From Ignavibacteriales bacterium UBA6490 (GTDB taxonomy: Bacteria; Bacteroidota; Ignavibacteria; Ignavibacteriales; Ignavibacteriaceae), in NCBI GenBank assembly GCA_002435365.1, contig DJMM01000112.1, positions 43,423 to 50,547 on the forward strand: DNA of 7,125 nucleotides, written 5' to 3'. The notes under the pieces are model-generated. The model had not been told where the DNA came from. It saw only the letters and a program-made list of their open reading frames with translations, and ran no database searches. Position 1 is the stretch's first letter; every line of letters begins with the position of its first letter. Both the position numbers and the translations under genes were made by a program. Positions 5,037 to 7,125 of this stretch are shown in pieces.

Positions 5037-7125
5037 ATGAAAACAGACTTCTTCTTCTCCGGAAAAATCAAATTTATTCTGCTGTGCTTTCTCCTCTCAA
5101 CTCATCTTTCCGCACAATTTGTTGAGCCACAGTTTGATCAGATTTCACCTTTGACGATTGCCAAATGTATATTCCAGGATTCCTATGGTTTTATCTGGAT
5201 TGGAGATGAAACAGGACTGGTAAAATATGACGGTTACAACTTGAAGCGTTATAGCTGCATCCCATTTGATTCTACTTCTATATCAAGTAGTTATGTAATG
5301 GCAATCGATGAAGATAATAAAGGGAATTTATGGATAGGGACTCACGAAGGATTGAATTACTTTGATCGCAAGACAGAAATTTTTAAGCATTTTAAAAATG
5401 ATAAAAATGATCCTAATACAATTGCTAGCAACGATATTAGTAATATTCTGGTGAATGATGATGGGTCATTATGGCTGGGAACAAGGAATAAAGGTGTTAT
5501 ATTAATGACGATTAACAGTACCGGAGAAGCTAAATTTAAAAGCTACGATCTGAATATCGTTCCTGATCCACCTGTGCCAACGGGCGATAATTTTATTTTG
5601 GACTTATACAAAGACAAAAACGGAATTTTATGGATAGGAACTATTGAAGGAGGACTTAAATCACTTGATCCGTTAACCGGAAAGATTAAGCACTATAGAC
5701 ACGCTCCGGTAGATACCAACAGCATCAGCAGTAATATTGTAAGTTCAATTTGTGAAGATGACTCCGGAAATTTATGGATAGGGACAGGAACATTGGCGCT
5801 TACCAAAGGGAATGGATTAAACAAATTAGATAGAAGCAGAAAACAGTTCACCCATTATTATCATAATCCTGATGATCCCACGTCTCTTTGTTCAAACGAT
5901 ATAATGTCTCTCGCCATTGATCAGGAGGGAATTTTATGGCTGGGAACCGTAACGAATAAACTATGTTCTGTACCAGTATCTGAAATGTTAACAAGCAGCA
6001 AACCGCATTTTACCCATTATCGGAATTTTGACCGTTACTGTGTCTTGTCAGTATATGAGGATAGGTCTGCAAATATCTGGGCTGCATTTATTGGCAGGTC
6101 TGTCTATAGGTACAACAAACGTCAAAATTCTTTTATCTGGTATCATAAAACCGAAAATAATCCGAACAGTATTACTTCCGGTTCAATTATCGTCTATGAA
6201 GACCGGTCGGGAAATATCTGGTTTGGTGGATATGGATTGGACCGATACAACCCAGTCTCTGGTGAGGTTACACATTTCCGGTATGATCCGGGGAATCCTA
6301 ATAGCTTTAGTTCACCTTACCTTTTGAGTATCTGCGAGGATAAATTTGGATACTTTTGGATTGGTACTGATGACAGAGGTTTAAATCGATTAAATCCCAA
6401 AACCGGAGTGGTTACCCATATTTTCGAAAATCTCACAGATACTTTTGGGTTAAGGTCGAATGAGATAAGGCAGGTACTACTGGACAACTCAGATAATCTT
6501 TGGATAGCATCTGATAAGTCCGGTCTTCAATTATACAGCATAAAAGAAAATCGATTCTATTACTACGATCTTAACCCTGATGTTGAGTGGGAAACTCTGA
6601 AGGGAATGCATCTTGATCAATCCGGTACTCTCTGGGCCTACACATTTGATCAGGGCTGTTATGCTTTGAGAGTAAAAAATTATAGGGTCGAAAGCCTGAA
6701 ACATTATTTTTATGATCCCAGGAATCCAAATAGCTTGCGAAGTAATTTGATAGGAGATGTAATTCGTCCTAGGATTGTGGATACCAATGCTGTATGGTTT
6801 GCTGCAGATGGACTGAACCGGTTGGATTTAACTACAGAAACCTTCACTCATATTACCATGGATGAAGGTCTTCCCTCAAATTATGTATTAAAGATACTTG
6901 AAGATAATGATGGGAATATCTGGTGTTCTTTTGATAACGACATAGCAATGTATGACATAAGAACGGGGAAAATAAAAAGTTACAGCGACGGTGATGGAAT
7001 GCCCTTCACTGGTTTTGGCAGCAGACCGCAAAACGCATGCAAACTATCCGACGGACAATTGATCTTTGGTGGAAGCAGCAGTATGGGATTTTATCCTGAA
7101 CAAATAAAGCAAAATATGATTGTAC
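5037..7125 (+). CDS. Two-component regulator propeller (Reg_prop) sensor protein, 5' part; 3' end outside window
   Basis: The frame is open for 696 codons from the ATG at 5037 to the window end with no stop. Residues 1-26 form a signal peptide (hydrophobic 13-21, cleavage LSA|Q). Residues about 40-690 are repeated propeller blades with the core NLWIGT or a variant. The marker tryptophans are at 54, 99, 146, 199, 247, 301, 348, 395, 441, 489, 533, 587 and 629, and a final blade ends LIFGG at 675-679. Fourteen blades fit two seven-bladed propellers, the usual sensor domain of hybrid two-component systems in Bacteroidota. The last visible residues (GFYPEQIKQN) match the lead-in to a Y_Y_Y domain. 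In complete relatives a membrane helix, histidine kinase and often receiver plus AraC-type DNA-binding domains follow; some instead end in a guanylate cyclase or another output. The output here is not visible. Periplasmic ligand sensing is expected, often of oligosaccharides. No SusC/SusD or glycosidase gene is in the window; the divergent neighbours are a barrel protein and a peptidase. Confidence 0.93.
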   Translation, partial: MKTDFFFSGKIKFILLCFLLSTHLSAQFVEPQFDQISPLTIAKCIFQDSYGFIWIGDETGLVKYDGYNLKRYSCIPFDSTSISSSYVMAIDEDNKGNLWIGTHEGLNYFDRKTEIFKHFKNDKNDPNTIASNDISNILVNDDGSLWLGTRNKGVILMTINSTGEAKFKSYDLNIVPDPPVPTGDNFILDLYKDKNGILWIGTIEGGLKSLDPLTGKIKHYRHAPVDTNSISSNIVSSICEDDSGNLWIGTGTLALTKGNGLNKLDRSRKQFTHYYHNPDDPTSLCSNDIMSLAIDQEGILWLGTVTNKLCSVPVSEMLTSSKPHFTHYRNFDRYCVLSVYEDRSANIWAAFIGRSVYRYNKRQNSFIWYHKTENNPNSITSGSIIVYEDRSGNIWFGGYGLDRYNPVSGEVTHFRYDPGNPNSFSSPYLLSICEDKFGYFWIGTDDRGLNRLNPKTGVVTHIFENLTDTFGLRSNEIRQVLLDNSDNLWIASDKSGLQLYSIKENRFYYYDLNPDVEWETLKGMHLDQSGTLWAYTFDQGCYALRVKNYRVESLKHYFYDPRNPNSLRSNLIGDVIRPRIVDTNAVWFAADGLNRLDLTTETFTHITMDEGLPSNYVLKILEDNDGNIWCSFDNDIAMYDIRTGKIKSYSDGDGMPFTGFGSRPQNACKLSDGQLIFGGSSSMGFYPEQIKQNMIV
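5190..7110 (+). repeat. Fourteen propeller-blade repeats inside the sensor gene
   Basis: The repeat unit is about 45-55 codons. Each blade has an acidic turn (ED/DxxGN), the core LWIGT and a G-L-x-x-Y/L-D/N strand. The links between several blades read like DPxNPNSIxSN (for example near residues 120, 230, 280, 370, 420 and 565). Blades 1-6, 8 and 9 keep a W-hydrophobic-G core, while blades 7 and 10-13 diverge (IWAAF, LWIAS, LWAYT, VWFAA, IWCSF). At DNA level a 17-base block, AATTTATGGATAGGGAC, is identical at 5325-5341 and 5769-5785. Confidence 0.85.

Noticed and set aside
6028..6327. 99-codon plus-strand ORF
   Set aside because: It is out of frame inside the propeller sensor gene, whose own frame shows clear blade repeats through this stretch.

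Overview
The window reads as chromosomal DNA from a Gram-negative member of the Bacteroidota/Chlorobiota/Calditrichota side of the tree, with Ignavibacteria-like lineages the best guess. The reasons are a secreted multidomain protein with a VPNPY-to-C-terminus module of the type found in that group, a PorV/PorQ-family outer-membrane protein, and a sensor with Reg_prop (two-component regulator propeller) repeats. The assignment rests on protein families only. No rRNA, tRNA, transposase, integrase, phage gene or CRISPR array was seen.

Layout. Positions 1-1746 (+) hold the 3' part of a large exported protein whose start lies outside the window. It is followed after 52 nt by a complete PorV/PorQ-family barrel gene (1799-2809, +). 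A strong intrinsic terminator (2824-2852) closes this unit. Facing it is a minus-strand two-gene operon read from 4705 down to 2904: an unrecognised signal-peptide-bearing outer-membrane beta-barrel protein (4705-3926), then, only 2 nt later, a lipoprotein peptidase of family S41 (3923-2904). A 331-nt divergent intergenic region (4706-5036) carries a good sigma70-like promoter for the minus operon, an extended -10 for the plus gene, and a short inverted repeat. From 5037 to the window end (+) runs the 5' part of a large periplasmic propeller sensor. It has 696 codons in the window without a stop, a signal peptide and 14 propeller blades, and it is cut off where a Y_Y_Y domain is expected.

How the genes may work together. 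The first two genes look like a secreted cargo with a PorV-type partner. PorV is the outer-membrane shuttle of the type IX secretion system, so this PorV paralogue may serve the neighbouring protein; that is inference. The minus operon pairs an outer-membrane barrel with a membrane-anchored periplasmic or surface peptidase. Its divergent arrangement with a propeller sensor suggests, without proof, that the sensor regulates it. Nothing in the window is a clearly undescribed system. The best candidates for follow-up are the barrel/S41 pair beside the sensor and the cargo/PorV pair.
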